Source: JAJFTV01 sp964426355 (GTDB lineage Bacteria; Chloroflexota; Anaerolineae; Anaerolineales; Anaerolineaceae). Taken from it: 23,223 nucleotides of DNA. The notes under the pieces were generated by a model. It was not told where the DNA came from and searched no databases. It saw only the letters and a program-made list of their open reading frames with translations. The translations under genes and the position numbers were made by a program. Of this stretch, positions 14,607 through 22,250 are shown one piece after another; position 1 is the stretch's first letter; each line of letters opens with the position of its first letter. Location: assembly GCA_964426355.1 (NCBI GenBank), contig CAYRRA010000051.1, forward strand, positions 1 through 23,223, written 5' to 3'.

Positions 14607-16367
14607 ATGTTTGATAATGAAAAAATAAACCTAAGTATCGAAGAGGAAATTACCCACAGCGGTGATAACCCGGAAGAAATGAACCTCGATGACGCGCGAA
14701 GGGTTAAGGTGCTTTCGCCAGGTATGTTGGTGTTCAAACGCTTCATCCGCAACAGACTCGCTGTTGTCGGTTTGTGTATTTTGGTGGTGATGTTTGTGTT
14801 TTCTTTTTTGGGACCCTTGCTTACCCCCTATGCACAAACACAGGTGTTCAAAGGCGTTGGTTCGATGTCAAAAGAGTACGCGGGCGCAATTTACAACCAG
14901 GAGTTGCGTTATACCATTGCGTTTGGTGAGAGTTTTGGGGGTGCTGAGCGTGCCCAGTTTCTGTTGGCACTTGGCAAAAATGAGGAAACCTTCACCAGTG
15001 GCAGTGACGTTTATTACTACACCAAAGAAGACGAGGGGGTATATCGTATCTTGCAGCTTGACCCGCTTGGGGAAATCTTGCTGGGAGTATTCCATCCCGT
15101 CAATGGCGCTAAAGTGAGCGATGCATTGATTGCCGCATTTAAAGAAGCGGTGGACGGTAATTTGACCGAATTTGAACTGGATGGGTTTACCTACCGAATC
15201 ACAAAAAAGCTTAAATCATTTCAGCTTTCCACGGAGCATGATGTTGCACTCGCCATGATTAATGTTTATGATTCTTATTCAATAACAGATGCGAGCGAGG
15301 TCAACTCATACGAATTCAAGCTTGCCAGCAGCCGTGCAATGGTTCATGGTTTATCCCGGTTCATCTATGGGAATGAAGAATTTACAATTCAATACGATGA
15401 AGGTCAAACCACGATTTTTGATGCTTCTGGAGTGGAATACGCCGAGGTATCCGATATCATCGTCAACCCGATTGACCAATCCATTTTCTTGACAGTCGAT
15501 TTCAAAGCCGCGGTTCGCGAAGCTATCAACAACCGGCAACAGGAATTCATTTATCCGGACCAGAATGGCGAACCCATCGAGTACAACATCGTTCGTGTGA
15601 ACAACACCTATAACATCAAAAAGGAAACTTCGACTGAATTGATCCGAATTTACGAGCGACCATCAGCCGAGCACCCCCTTGGGCTGGATAACAACGGCAT
15701 GGACGTGATGACACGTTTGATGTACGGTGGGCAGGTATCGTTGCTGGTAGGCTTTGTAGTGGTGTTTATTGAGGTATTTATCGGTATCATCGTTGGGGGT
15801 ATCTCAGGCTATTTCGGACGTTGGGTTGATACCGGTTTGATGCGCTTTGTTGACCTGTTCAACAGCATCCCATTCTACCCCATGGTGCTCATCTTCGGCT
15901 CGGTTATGGATGCCCTGGAAGTGAATCCTAAAGCCAGGATTTTTCTCCTGATGATGATTTTGGGTTTGCTGGGATGGACGGGCGTTGCCCGGATCGTCCG
16001 TGGGCAAATCCTCTCGCTTCGTGAACAGGATTTCATGGTGGCAACCGAGGCAACGGGCATTCGCACCAGCCGTAGAATTTTCCGGCACCTGATACCGAAC
16101 GTCATGCCATTGTTGATTGTGCAGGCGACTGCAGGTTTGGGCAGTATCATCATCATCGAAGCGACATTGGGTTTCCTCGGGCTGGGTGTGAAATACCCAT
16201 TGGCTTCCTGGGGCAGCATCATCAATGTGGCATCGGATGCATTTGTGATGACCAATTACTGGTTTATGTGGATACCGGCAGGTATGTTGATCCTCTTGAC
16301 CGTGCTCGGATTCAATTTTGTCGGCGATGGGCTTCGGGATGCTTATGACCCGAAGATGAAAAGGTAG
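14607..16367 (+). CDS. Peptide ABC transporter permease, DppC/OppC-like, with large extracytoplasmic insert
   Basis: This is the second permease, 586 residues against the usual 280-320. Residues 1-49 are cytoplasmic and acidic, and the first helix is about 50-71. The family motif expected some 35-40 residues later (HPLGTDxxGRD) appears only at 356 as HPLGLDNNGMD, with Met replacing the usual Arg. From there the permease core is normal: a helix at about 374-395, the EAA loop from about 478 (VATEATGIRTSRRIFRHLIPNV), the ATLGFLGLGVKYP segment, and a final helix. The insert of about 240 extra residues (about 76-350) is soluble, acidic and Tyr-rich, and must lie outside the membrane. It seems to hold two copies of one unit, seen best in AAFKEAVDGNLTEF (176-189) and AAVREAINNRQQEF (301-314). 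The frame is intact and close-packed, so this is not a sequencing fusion. Confidence 0.92.
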   Translation: MFDNEKINLSIEEEITHSGDNPEEMNLDDARRVKVLSPGMLVFKRFIRNRLAVVGLCILVVMFVFSFLGPLLTPYAQTQVFKGVGSMSKEYAGAIYNQELRYTIAFGESFGGAERAQFLLALGKNEETFTSGSDVYYYTKEDEGVYRILQLDPLGEILLGVFHPVNGAKVSDALIAAFKEAVDGNLTEFELDGFTYRITKKLKSFQLSTEHDVALAMINVYDSYSITDASEVNSYEFKLASSRAMVHGLSRFIYGNEEFTIQYDEGQTTIFDASGVEYAEVSDIIVNPIDQSIFLTVDFKAAVREAINNRQQEFIYPDQNGEPIEYNIVRVNNTYNIKKETSTELIRIYERPSAEHPLGLDNNGMDVMTRLMYGGQVSLLVGFVVVFIEVFIGIIVGGISGYFGRWVDTGLMRFVDLFNSIPFYPMVLIFGSVMDALEVNPKARIFLLMMILGLLGWTGVARIVRGQILSLREQDFMVATEATGIRTSRRIFRHLIPNVMPLLIVQATAGLGSIIIIEATLGFLGLGVKYPLASWGSIINVASDAFVMTNYWFMWIPAGMLILLTVLGFNFVGDGLRDAYDPKMKR

Positions 16368-16376
16368 GTATTTGAC

Positions 16377-17564
16377 ATGGAAAAACAAAAATTATCTTTG
16401 TTCGACAGGATCAAAAAAAGAACCAGCCCGACCGACAGCAATCATCTTTCGGCACGCGAACTGGCAAGGATTTCACGTGAAAACCGCCGGATTACCGATG
16501 CAATTGAACGTGAGCGCAACCGCCGCTATGTGCCTGAGTCAGAATATTTAACATCCATGAAAGACCCCGGAAATGTGGTCGAATTTGATAACCTGCATAC
16601 CTATTTCTTTACAGATATCGGCACGGTCAAAGCAGTGGATGGCGTTACCTTTGATATCCCAAAAGGCAGGACTGTGGGTGTGGTGGGGGAGTCTGGCTGT
16701 GGAAAATCGGTCACAAGCCTTTCCTTAATGCAGCTTGTACAGCGCCCGCAGGGACAGATTGTTAAAGGATCTATTCGTTTTGATGCGGGTACCAAAGTGT
16801 ATGACATTGCCAAAACGCCCACAAACGTAATGGAAACAATCCGTGGAAGCAAGATTTCCATGATTTTCCAGGAGCCCATGACCAGCCTCAACCCGGTTTT
16901 TCGCGTTGGGGATCAGATCGATGAGGTGGTAAGGCTGCATAACCCGGACATGATGGAAGGCGAGGTAAAAGCCCTTACACTTCAGATGATCGACCTGGTT
17001 GGGATTGCGAACAACACCGGTGTTTACCAGATGTACCCGCATGAACTTTCAGGTGGGATGCGCCAACGTATTATGATTGCCATGGCGCTGGCATGTAAAC
17101 CAAAACTCATCATTGCAGATGAACCGACCACCGCGCTTGACGTGACTATCCAGGCACAAATCCTCGATTTATTGAGAAACCTGAAAGACAAAATCAACTC
17201 GAGTATCATGCTGATCACGCATGACCTGGGGGTTATTGCAGAGATGGCGGATTATGTTGTCGTTATGTATGCCGGTCGCATTGTTGAAAAAGGTACAGCG
17301 AAAGAAGTTTTCCATGACCCACTGCATCCCTATACGGTTGGGTTGATGAAATCAAAGCCCGTGATTAACCGCGCTGTTGACCGTCTGTACAGTATCCCGG
17401 GAAGTGTGCCCAACCCCATCAATATGCCTGACTACTGTTATTTTAAGGATCGTTGTGAAAGGCGTATGCCAGTGTGCAATGGCGCGTATCCTCAAGAAAC
17501 GTACCTGACAAGCACGCATATGACCACTTGTTATCTTTACCAAGACGGACAACAGGAGGCATAA
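16377..17564 (+). CDS. Peptide ABC transporter ATP-binding protein, DppD/OppD-like, with N-terminal extension
   Basis: This ATPase subunit powers the importer from the cytoplasmic side. Walker A is GESGCGKS (104-111), the ABC signature is LSGGMRQR (224-231), and Walker B ends in ADEPTTALD with D248 and E249. The C-terminal oligopeptide-transporter domain carries a cysteine-rich stretch (CYFKDRC and PVC, then a later Cys), as in Dpp/Opp ATPases, where such cysteines can hold an iron-sulphur cluster. The ATPase domain starts only near residue 68, so about 65 residues precede it. These are rich in Arg, Lys and Glu and probably helical (about 24-50). Most DppD proteins begin right at the ATPase domain. 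The start codon follows AGGTAGGT closely and lies nine bases after permease C. Confidence 0.94.
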   Translation: MEKQKLSLFDRIKKRTSPTDSNHLSARELARISRENRRITDAIERERNRRYVPESEYLTSMKDPGNVVEFDNLHTYFFTDIGTVKAVDGVTFDIPKGRTVGVVGESGCGKSVTSLSLMQLVQRPQGQIVKGSIRFDAGTKVYDIAKTPTNVMETIRGSKISMIFQEPMTSLNPVFRVGDQIDEVVRLHNPDMMEGEVKALTLQMIDLVGIANNTGVYQMYPHELSGGMRQRIMIAMALACKPKLIIADEPTTALDVTIQAQILDLLRNLKDKINSSIMLITHDLGVIAEMADYVVVMYAGRIVEKGTAKEVFHDPLHPYTVGLMKSKPVINRAVDRLYSIPGSVPNPINMPDYCYFKDRCERRMPVCNGAYPQETYLTSTHMTTCYLYQDGQQEA

Positions 17565-17566
17565 CT

Positions 17567-18565
17567 ATGGAAGAAAAACGTCAGGAAACAAGCACACCAG
17601 CAGATTACGTACTCGAGGTTAAGAACCTCAAACAGTATTTTCCGATCAAAGCCGGTTTAATGCAGCGTGTAATCGGATACGTGAAAGCAGTGGATGGAAT
17701 CAGCTTTTCGATAAAACGTGGAAAAACAATGGGTCTGGTTGGCGAATCAGGTTGTGGAAAGACAACGGCTGGAAAAACGATTTTACGCCTGAACCAAAAG
17801 ACAGAAGGAGAGGTGTTGTTCAATGGGGTTGATGTTTTTGAGATCTCCCGAAAAGAAATGCGCGCACTTAGACCCAAGATGCAGATCATTTTTCAAGATC
17901 CCTACTCCAGCCTATCTCCCCGGCTTCCGGTGAGCGAGATCATCGGTGAAGCGGTTAAAGAGCATCAGATTGTGCCAAATCATCAATACGATGACCACCT
18001 GGACAGCGTGATGAGGTCGTGCGGATTGCAGCCATATCACAAAGATCGGTACCCGCACGAGTTTTCAGGTGGACAGCGGCAGCGTATTTGTATTGCCAGG
18101 GCGCTTGCGCTCAACCCGGAGTTCGTGGTTTGTGACGAACCCGTCTCAGCGCTGGATGTTTCGGTACAGGCACAGATTATCAATCTGCTGAAGGATTTGC
18201 AGGACAAGTTCAAGTTGACCTATTTGTTTATCTCGCACGACCTCTCCGTGGTGGAGCACATCTCTGACGAGGTGGGCGTGATGTACCTGGGTAACCTGGT
18301 AGAGCATGGAAATAAGAAGGATATTTTCCGTAACCCGTTACATCCATATACCCAGGCGTTGTTGAGCGCTGCACCGATCCCTGATCCGGAAGTCAAAATG
18401 AACCGCATTATCCTTGAAGGCAGCATTCCATCGCCAGCCAATCCCCCGGCAGGCTGTAAATTCCACACGCGCTGCAGGGAATGTATGGAGATTTGCAAAA
18501 ATGTGGCACCCGAACCCAAGGAAGTTGAACCTGGTCACATGGTTGTTTGCCACTTGTATAACTAA
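17567..18565 (+). CDS. Peptide ABC transporter ATP-binding protein, DppF/OppF-like
   Basis: This is the second ATPase, pairing with the DppD-like subunit. It has 332 residues, the usual length. Walker A is GESGCGKTT (59-67), the signature FSGGQRQR begins at 166, and Walker B is VVCDEPVSALD with D190 and E191. The segment FQDPYSSLSPR at the Q-loop is typical of the F subunit. The C-terminal domain has CKFHTRC and two further Cys residues. The reading frame is open back to 17474, but that part overlaps DppD. The ATG at 17567 has a perfect AGGAGG at 17554-17559 seven bases upstream, and starts two bases after the DppD stop, so the two ATPases are coupled and made in equal amounts. Confidence 0.95.
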   Translation: MEEKRQETSTPADYVLEVKNLKQYFPIKAGLMQRVIGYVKAVDGISFSIKRGKTMGLVGESGCGKTTAGKTILRLNQKTEGEVLFNGVDVFEISRKEMRALRPKMQIIFQDPYSSLSPRLPVSEIIGEAVKEHQIVPNHQYDDHLDSVMRSCGLQPYHKDRYPHEFSGGQRQRICIARALALNPEFVVCDEPVSALDVSVQAQIINLLKDLQDKFKLTYLFISHDLSVVEHISDEVGVMYLGNLVEHGNKKDIFRNPLHPYTQALLSAAPIPDPEVKMNRIILEGSIPSPANPPAGCKFHTRCRECMEICKNVAPEPKEVEPGHMVVCHLYN

Positions 18566-18582
18566 AAGCAGGTAGTGGAAAG

Positions 18583-18846
18583 ATGAGTAAGCAACAAAAG
18601 CAGCATGACGATGATGACGGTAGAGTCATTTGTGATATGGATGTGGAGGGTATGCGCTGGCACGACAGGCGTGTCCGCCGCGAAGAAAGGGCTCAGAGAA
18701 GAACACCCCAGGGCGACCCATTGACAAAAGCTGAAGCCCGGAGGTTCACCGCTCATGCATTGTTAGCCTCGTTTTTGGTTGTTGCGGTTTTCTCCATCAC
18801 CTGGGTTTTGTTCGTCCTTTTTTGTACTGAAATCTGGTTTCGATAA
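18583..18846 (+). CDS. Small single-helix membrane protein at the end of the peptide transporter operon
   Basis: I do not recognise this 87-residue protein. It has a highly charged N-terminal half, with an Asp run at residues 8-12, then an Arg-rich segment (about 26-40), and one predicted helix at about 57-80 followed by a short tail ending WFR. The positive residues before the helix suggest that the N-terminus stays in the cytoplasm. The gene begins 17 bases after the DppF stop and ends five bases before the intrinsic terminator, so it is transcribed with the transporter. Its codon pattern and lack of a competing frame support a real gene. A role as accessory or assembly subunit of the transporter is inference from position only. 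Confidence 0.7.
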   Translation: MSKQQKQHDDDDGRVICDMDVEGMRWHDRRVRREERAQRRTPQGDPLTKAEARRFTAHALLASFLVVAVFSITWVLFVLFCTEIWFR

Positions 18847-18850
18847 AAAA

Positions 18851-18889
18851 AGAGGGCTGGCTCTCTCATGAGCCAGCCCTCTTTTTTTC
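18851..18889 (+). terminator. Intrinsic (rho-independent) terminator of the peptide transporter operon
   Basis: AGAGGGCTGGCTC (18851-18863) pairs perfectly over 13 bases with GAGCCAGCCCTCT (18870-18882) around a six-base loop (TCTCAT), followed at once by a T-run. An A-run precedes the stem, so it could also stop transcription from the other direction. It ends the operon that began at the binding lipoprotein. Confidence 0.95.
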
Positions 18890-19099
18890 TTGGGGATATC
18901 ACGAATACCAGCAATCACCCATCGCTGGAAAATACCAGTGGTGCAACGGTGATGATTAGATTTGTGATCTCATGATTAGTCAAACAGTCATGCAAAGAGT
19001 ATTCTGCGCTGTGATCGACAATCATAACACTTCTATCATTCTAAATTGGGGTTATGGCTGCACCGGGTTGTTAATCCTCCCCCTGTCTTGCGAAAAGCT

Positions 19100-19110
19100 C
19101 TTTGTGATTG
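19100..19110 (+). repeat. CTTTGTGATTG repeat, copy 1 (candidate operator)
   Basis: This is the first of three exact 11-base copies around the regulator gene. It continues into TGATTGATCA, a small dyad. It lies about 180 bases before the preferred start codon of the MalT-like regulator. Confidence 0.5.
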
Positions 19111-19151
19111 ATCATTTTCTAATAAATGTTCGAGATGATTGTTTTTATTTA

Positions 19152-19162
19152 CTTTGTGATTG
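19152..19162 (+). repeat. CTTTGTGATTG repeat, copy 2 (candidate operator)
   Basis: An exact copy in the same direction, 52 bases from copy 1. That is about five helical turns, so both copies would face the same side of the DNA, and they could bind a protein cooperatively. Confidence 0.5.
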
Positions 19163-19242
19163 GGTTTTTCAGAGGCGGGATAACGAAAGGTGGAAAACAA
19201 ACTAAAGCCACGTTTGTGAGAGATTTTCAAGTAGCTTAACGT

Positions 19243-19248
19243 TATAAT
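19243..19248 (+). promoter_or_regulatory. Candidate -10 hexamer TATAAT for the regulator gene
   Basis: A perfect TATAAT overlaps the in-frame ATG at 19247. If it is the promoter, transcription would start near 19255 and translation would have to begin at the ATG at 19289. No good -35 is found 16-18 bases upstream, which fits an activated promoter. Chance occurrence is possible. Confidence 0.35.
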
Positions 19249-19288
19249 GGTGGAGATCAGACAGAACGAACAAGGCTCTGAAAAAAGC

Positions 19289-22012
19289 ATGGTGGATAAG
19301 AGCAATTTACTGATTCAAAGCAAGCTACACCTGCCGTTTATTCGCACAAACCTGGTATCCCGCCCGCAGCTAAAAATGCAGATTATGGAAGGTTTGCGCG
19401 GACCATTGACGCTGGTAACAGCTCCTGCTGGTTTTGGGAAGACAACTTTGGTGGCATCCGTTGTTGCGGAGTGTGGTTTACCGTATGCCTGGTTGTCACT
19501 CGATAAAAATGATAATCTTCCAGGTCGATTTCTTACCTATTTGATTGCTGCTTTGCAGAGTATTGATCCTCGTATTGGAAGGGATGTGACTGGGTTGATG
19601 ACAGGGGTGCATCCGATGCCGTCTGAGTTGTTGTTGACTGGTCTTATCAATGATGTAGTCTCGACCGGGAAGGAGATGGTCCTCGTCCTGGATGATTACC
19701 AGATGATTACCAACCCGTTGATACATGAACAGATGGCTTTTTTGCTTGAACATTGCCCCAGAACATTGCATCTCATCATTTCTACACGGGCAGACCCGTT
19801 GCTCCCGCTGTCAAGATGGCGTGGACGAGGACACACCCTCGAACTCAGGGCTGTTGACCTGCGTTTTAGTGAAACTGAAGCAATTCAGTTTCTTAACGAA
19901 GTTATGGGCTTATCCCTGGATGCAATTTCGGTTGGGTTGTTAGAAGAACGAACAGAAGGATGGGTTGCTGGTTTGCAGATGGCGGCGCTGTCCATGCGTG
20001 ATCATAAAGATGTTGCTGCGTTTATCCAGGGGTTTTCAGGGACAAACCGCTATATCCTGGACTACCTTTTGGAGGAAGTGTTGGCAAATCAGCCACCGGA
20101 GGTGCAACATTTTCTTTTGAACACATCCATCCTGGAGTATCTGACTGCGTCGCTTTGTGATGCAGTTCTGTTGAGTGGAGAAACTCAAAAGGGAGAGTTC
20201 GAGGGTAAGAAAACCCTTGAGCAGCCTGTTTCTGAAAACTCCGCGTCTATCCTGGAATACCTGGAACGCGTCAACCTTTTTTTGGTGCCTTTGGATGCGG
20301 AACGCCAGTGGTACCGTTACCATCATTTATTTGCCGACCTGCTGAGAGCACGGTTATCTCAAACCCTTCCGGAAAGCATCCCTCTACTCCACATCCGGGC
20401 ATCTGGTTGGTTGGAGAAAAAAGGGTTTATCCATGAAGCGATCCAACACCTCTTTACTGCACATGAGCCCGGAAGAGCTGCTGATTTGATCGAACCACAC
20501 GCTTCTGCTCGATGGGTTGCCAGTGACCTTTCGGTTGTTCAAATGGCGGATAGTTTACCGCAAGAACTACTCATCACACGACCGAAATTGGGTCTCTATC
20601 TGGCATGGCTTCTCATCATCCAGGGGTATATAGGGCGAGCGATACCGCTGTTGGAGGCGTTAGACCAACAGCTTGCCAACGCAGGGCGAAATGACACGCC
20701 ACAATGGGTACAGACGATCGTCGTGCTGGCGCTGGTCTTTTTAAACCGGAAAACCTGTTTGCCCGATTTTGACCCTCTTGTGGATGAACGTATTTTAGAT
20801 GGTATTCCTGCGGATGAAATGATTTTACAGGACGCCGCTGATATTCTCTTTGGGATGGCGTTAGCCAGGCGCGGTGAAATTGACCGGGCGGTAGAAATCT
20901 CTGAACGGAATATCAAAATGAAAAAAACACCACACGGTATATCCATCATACCTACTCTTCTCCCTTTCCTGGCGCGTTTATATCTGACACAGGGGCGTTT
21001 GCATGAAGCAGCTTCCTTATGCCGAAAGAACCTTGATTTTTCCCAGGAGAATAGCGCGTGGTTGGTCCCGACTGCGGGTAGTCTGAGTATCACCCTGGGG
21101 GATGTGTTGTATGAATGGAACCTTTTAGATGAAGCTGAGCAGCTCATCAGAGAGGGTCTGAAAGCCAATCAATATGGGCAGAATATCCTCACCGAAGGTT
21201 TTGGGCTGGTGGCACTGGTGCGGGTTTTACAAGCCAAAGGTAACTTCGAGGAAGCGCTGCAAAGGGTTGAGCAATTTGAAGCGCGCATGAGAAATCAAGC
21301 ACTCCCATCTGAATTCCGGGAAGATTTTTACACACTTCGAGTCCGGTTGTCAATCAATAATGGAGATTTTAAAAGTGCAGCGAAATGGGCTGAGCTGGTT
21401 CGCCAGACGGAGAATGATCCAATTCGTAATGAGTATTATCGCCTTCCGTTAGCCCGCATCTGTTTTATGCAGGGGCGCAACGAGGAAGCAGAAGAGCTGC
21501 TGGCTGTGGTTCCTGGTTTGAAGGATGCTGGAAATCGAATTAACCGGCAGATCGAGGTGTTTATGCTGCGCGCTGCCGCGTTGCTGGAACAGCAGCATTT
21601 GCCGGATGCTCTCCAATTGGTAGAAGCTTCTCTTTCCCTTGCCGAGGAAGAAGGGTATGTGCGTGCCTTTTTAGACCTCGGTAAACCAGCACAAAAACTA
21701 TTATCTGTGTATTTGAACTCTGATTTCACCGAACATAAAGTATATGTTCAGAAGCTTTTGAACGCCTTTTCCCCATCACCATTTCCAGCTTCTCTCGCTA
21801 AAAAACAACCGTTGTTTGAACCGCTGTCTTCTCGTGAGGTCGAGGTGCTTCAATTAATGGCGTTAGGGCGGACAAATCGAGAGATTGCTGAACAACTGAT
21901 TGTTGCCCCCGGTACGATCAAAGCCCATGCAGCCAGCATTTACCGCAAGCTTGACGCGGTTAATCGAACCGAAGCGGTTGCGAACGCCCGGAAATTGGGG
22001 ATACTTTCCTGA
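19289..22012 (+). CDS. MalT-like LuxR-family ATP-dependent transcriptional regulator
   Basis: This is a large STAND-type regulator of 907 residues. The N-terminus has the family opening LLIQSKLHLPFIRTNLVSRPQL, then the P-loop APAGFGKTT (45-53), VLVLDDYQMI as Walker B, the following ISTRADPLLPLSRWRGRG sensor region and a winged-helix-type segment (RYHHLFADLLRARL). A long helical TPR-like middle runs from about 370 to 835, and a LuxR helix-turn-helix (PLSSREVEVLQLMALGRTNREIAEQL onward) from 845 to the end. MalT-type proteins bind ATP and an inducer, multimerise and activate transcription. The ATG at 19247 is possible, but it overlaps a TATAAT and adds 14 residues before the conserved opening, so 19289 is preferred. 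Neither start has a clear ribosome-binding site. Candidate targets are its own promoter, the flavoprotein gene downstream, or the peptide operon upstream. None is proven. Confidence 0.9.
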   Translation: MVDKSNLLIQSKLHLPFIRTNLVSRPQLKMQIMEGLRGPLTLVTAPAGFGKTTLVASVVAECGLPYAWLSLDKNDNLPGRFLTYLIAALQSIDPRIGRDVTGLMTGVHPMPSELLLTGLINDVVSTGKEMVLVLDDYQMITNPLIHEQMAFLLEHCPRTLHLIISTRADPLLPLSRWRGRGHTLELRAVDLRFSETEAIQFLNEVMGLSLDAISVGLLEERTEGWVAGLQMAALSMRDHKDVAAFIQGFSGTNRYILDYLLEEVLANQPPEVQHFLLNTSILEYLTASLCDAVLLSGETQKGEFEGKKTLEQPVSENSASILEYLERVNLFLVPLDAERQWYRYHHLFADLLRARLSQTLPESIPLLHIRASGWLEKKGFIHEAIQHLFTAHEPGRAADLIEPHASARWVASDLSVVQMADSLPQELLITRPKLGLYLAWLLIIQGYIGRAIPLLEALDQQLANAGRNDTPQWVQTIVVLALVFLNRKTCLPDFDPLVDERILDGIPADEMILQDAADILFGMALARRGEIDRAVEISERNIKMKKTPHGISIIPTLLPFLARLYLTQGRLHEAASLCRKNLDFSQENSAWLVPTAGSLSITLGDVLYEWNLLDEAEQLIREGLKANQYGQNILTEGFGLVALVRVLQAKGNFEEALQRVEQFEARMRNQALPSEFREDFYTLRVRLSINNGDFKSAAKWAELVRQTENDPIRNEYYRLPLARICFMQGRNEEAEELLAVVPGLKDAGNRINRQIEVFMLRAAALLEQQHLPDALQLVEASLSLAEEEGYVRAFLDLGKPAQKLLSVYLNSDFTEHKVYVQKLLNAFSPSPFPASLAKKQPLFEPLSSREVEVLQLMALGRTNREIAEQLIVAPGTIKAHAASIYRKLDAVNRTEAVANARKLGILS

Positions 22013-22031
22013 TTTGTTGACTTCCTAAATA

Positions 22032-22073
22032 CCCCCCAAATAACCCCCCAAAAATAACCCCCCCCGTTATCCC
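22032..22073 (-). repeat. C-tract array (6, 6, 8 and 3 C); possible G-quadruplex on the minus strand
   Basis: Four C-runs at 22032-22037, 22044-22049, 22058-22065 and 22071-22073 are separated by A/T-rich spacers of six, eight and five bases. The minus strand therefore has four G-runs of at least three, enough for a quadruplex with fairly long loops, and the plus strand could form an i-motif. The spacers are alike (AAATAA, AAAAATAA), which looks like a degenerate tandem repeat. Confidence 0.6.
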
Positions 22074-22148
22074 GTTTGGCAGATGCGTTCTCTCTTCAAA
22101 TGCGATAAATTAGTGAAAGAGAAAATGATCTAATGAATGTGATCGGAA

Positions 22149-22159
22149 CAATCACAAAG
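22149..22159 (-). repeat. CTTTGTGATTG repeat, copy 3, inverted (candidate operator)
   Basis: The plus strand reads CAATCACAAAG, the exact reverse complement of the two copies before the regulator. It forms the right half of the dyad TGTGAT-N7-ATCACA (22138-22156) and lies 91 bases before the flavoprotein start. Confidence 0.5.
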
Positions 22160-22250
22160 GCAGCCGGAATATCGAAGGTGGAAGGTTAGTAGTTTCCAGG
22201 AACCATTCGTTTTTCAAACCAGGCTGTGAAGCAAAGAAAGAGGAATGTCT

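Larger units (their letters stand above)
18890..19288 (+). other. Intergenic region before the MalT-like regulator, with repeated TTTGTGA motifs
   Basis: About 400 bases with no convincing gene. An open frame at 18972-19205 has no ribosome-binding site and an unlikely composition. The motif TTTGTGA occurs four times in the same direction, at 18961, 19101, 19153 and 19213. The two middle copies are identical over 11 bases (CTTTGTGATTG). ATGATTAG also occurs twice (18952-18959 and 18972-18979), flanking the first motif copy. This arrangement looks like a regulatory region for the following regulator gene. Confidence 0.5.
22013..22250 (+). other. Intergenic region between regulator and flavoprotein, with C-tracts and a dyad
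   Basis: No gene is seen. It begins with a C-tract array 19 bases after the regulator's stop and later has the dyad TGTGAT (22138-22143) / ATCACA (22151-22156), which overlaps the inverted CTTTGTGATTG copy. An AAGAGGA ribosome-binding site closes it. No hairpin with a T-run for termination was found. Confidence 0.5.

Noticed and set aside
15804..16388. 194-codon minus-strand frame opposite permease C
   Set aside because: It is His/Gln/Asp-rich with no motif and lies fully opposite a conserved permease core.
18972..19205. 77-codon open frame in the regulator's upstream region
   Set aside because: No ribosome-binding site, odd composition, and it overlaps the repeated TTTGTGA motifs, so a regulatory region is a better reading.
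22032..22073. Possible CRISPR array or tandem repeat element
   Set aside because: Units are about 12-14 bases with simple C-runs. There are no spacers of uniform length and no cas genes.
22138..22156. CRP-type site TGTGA...TCACA before the flavoprotein gene
   Set aside because: The spacer between the pentamers is nine bases, not the six of a true CRP site, so I treat it as an unassigned dyad linked to the CTTTGTGATTG family.
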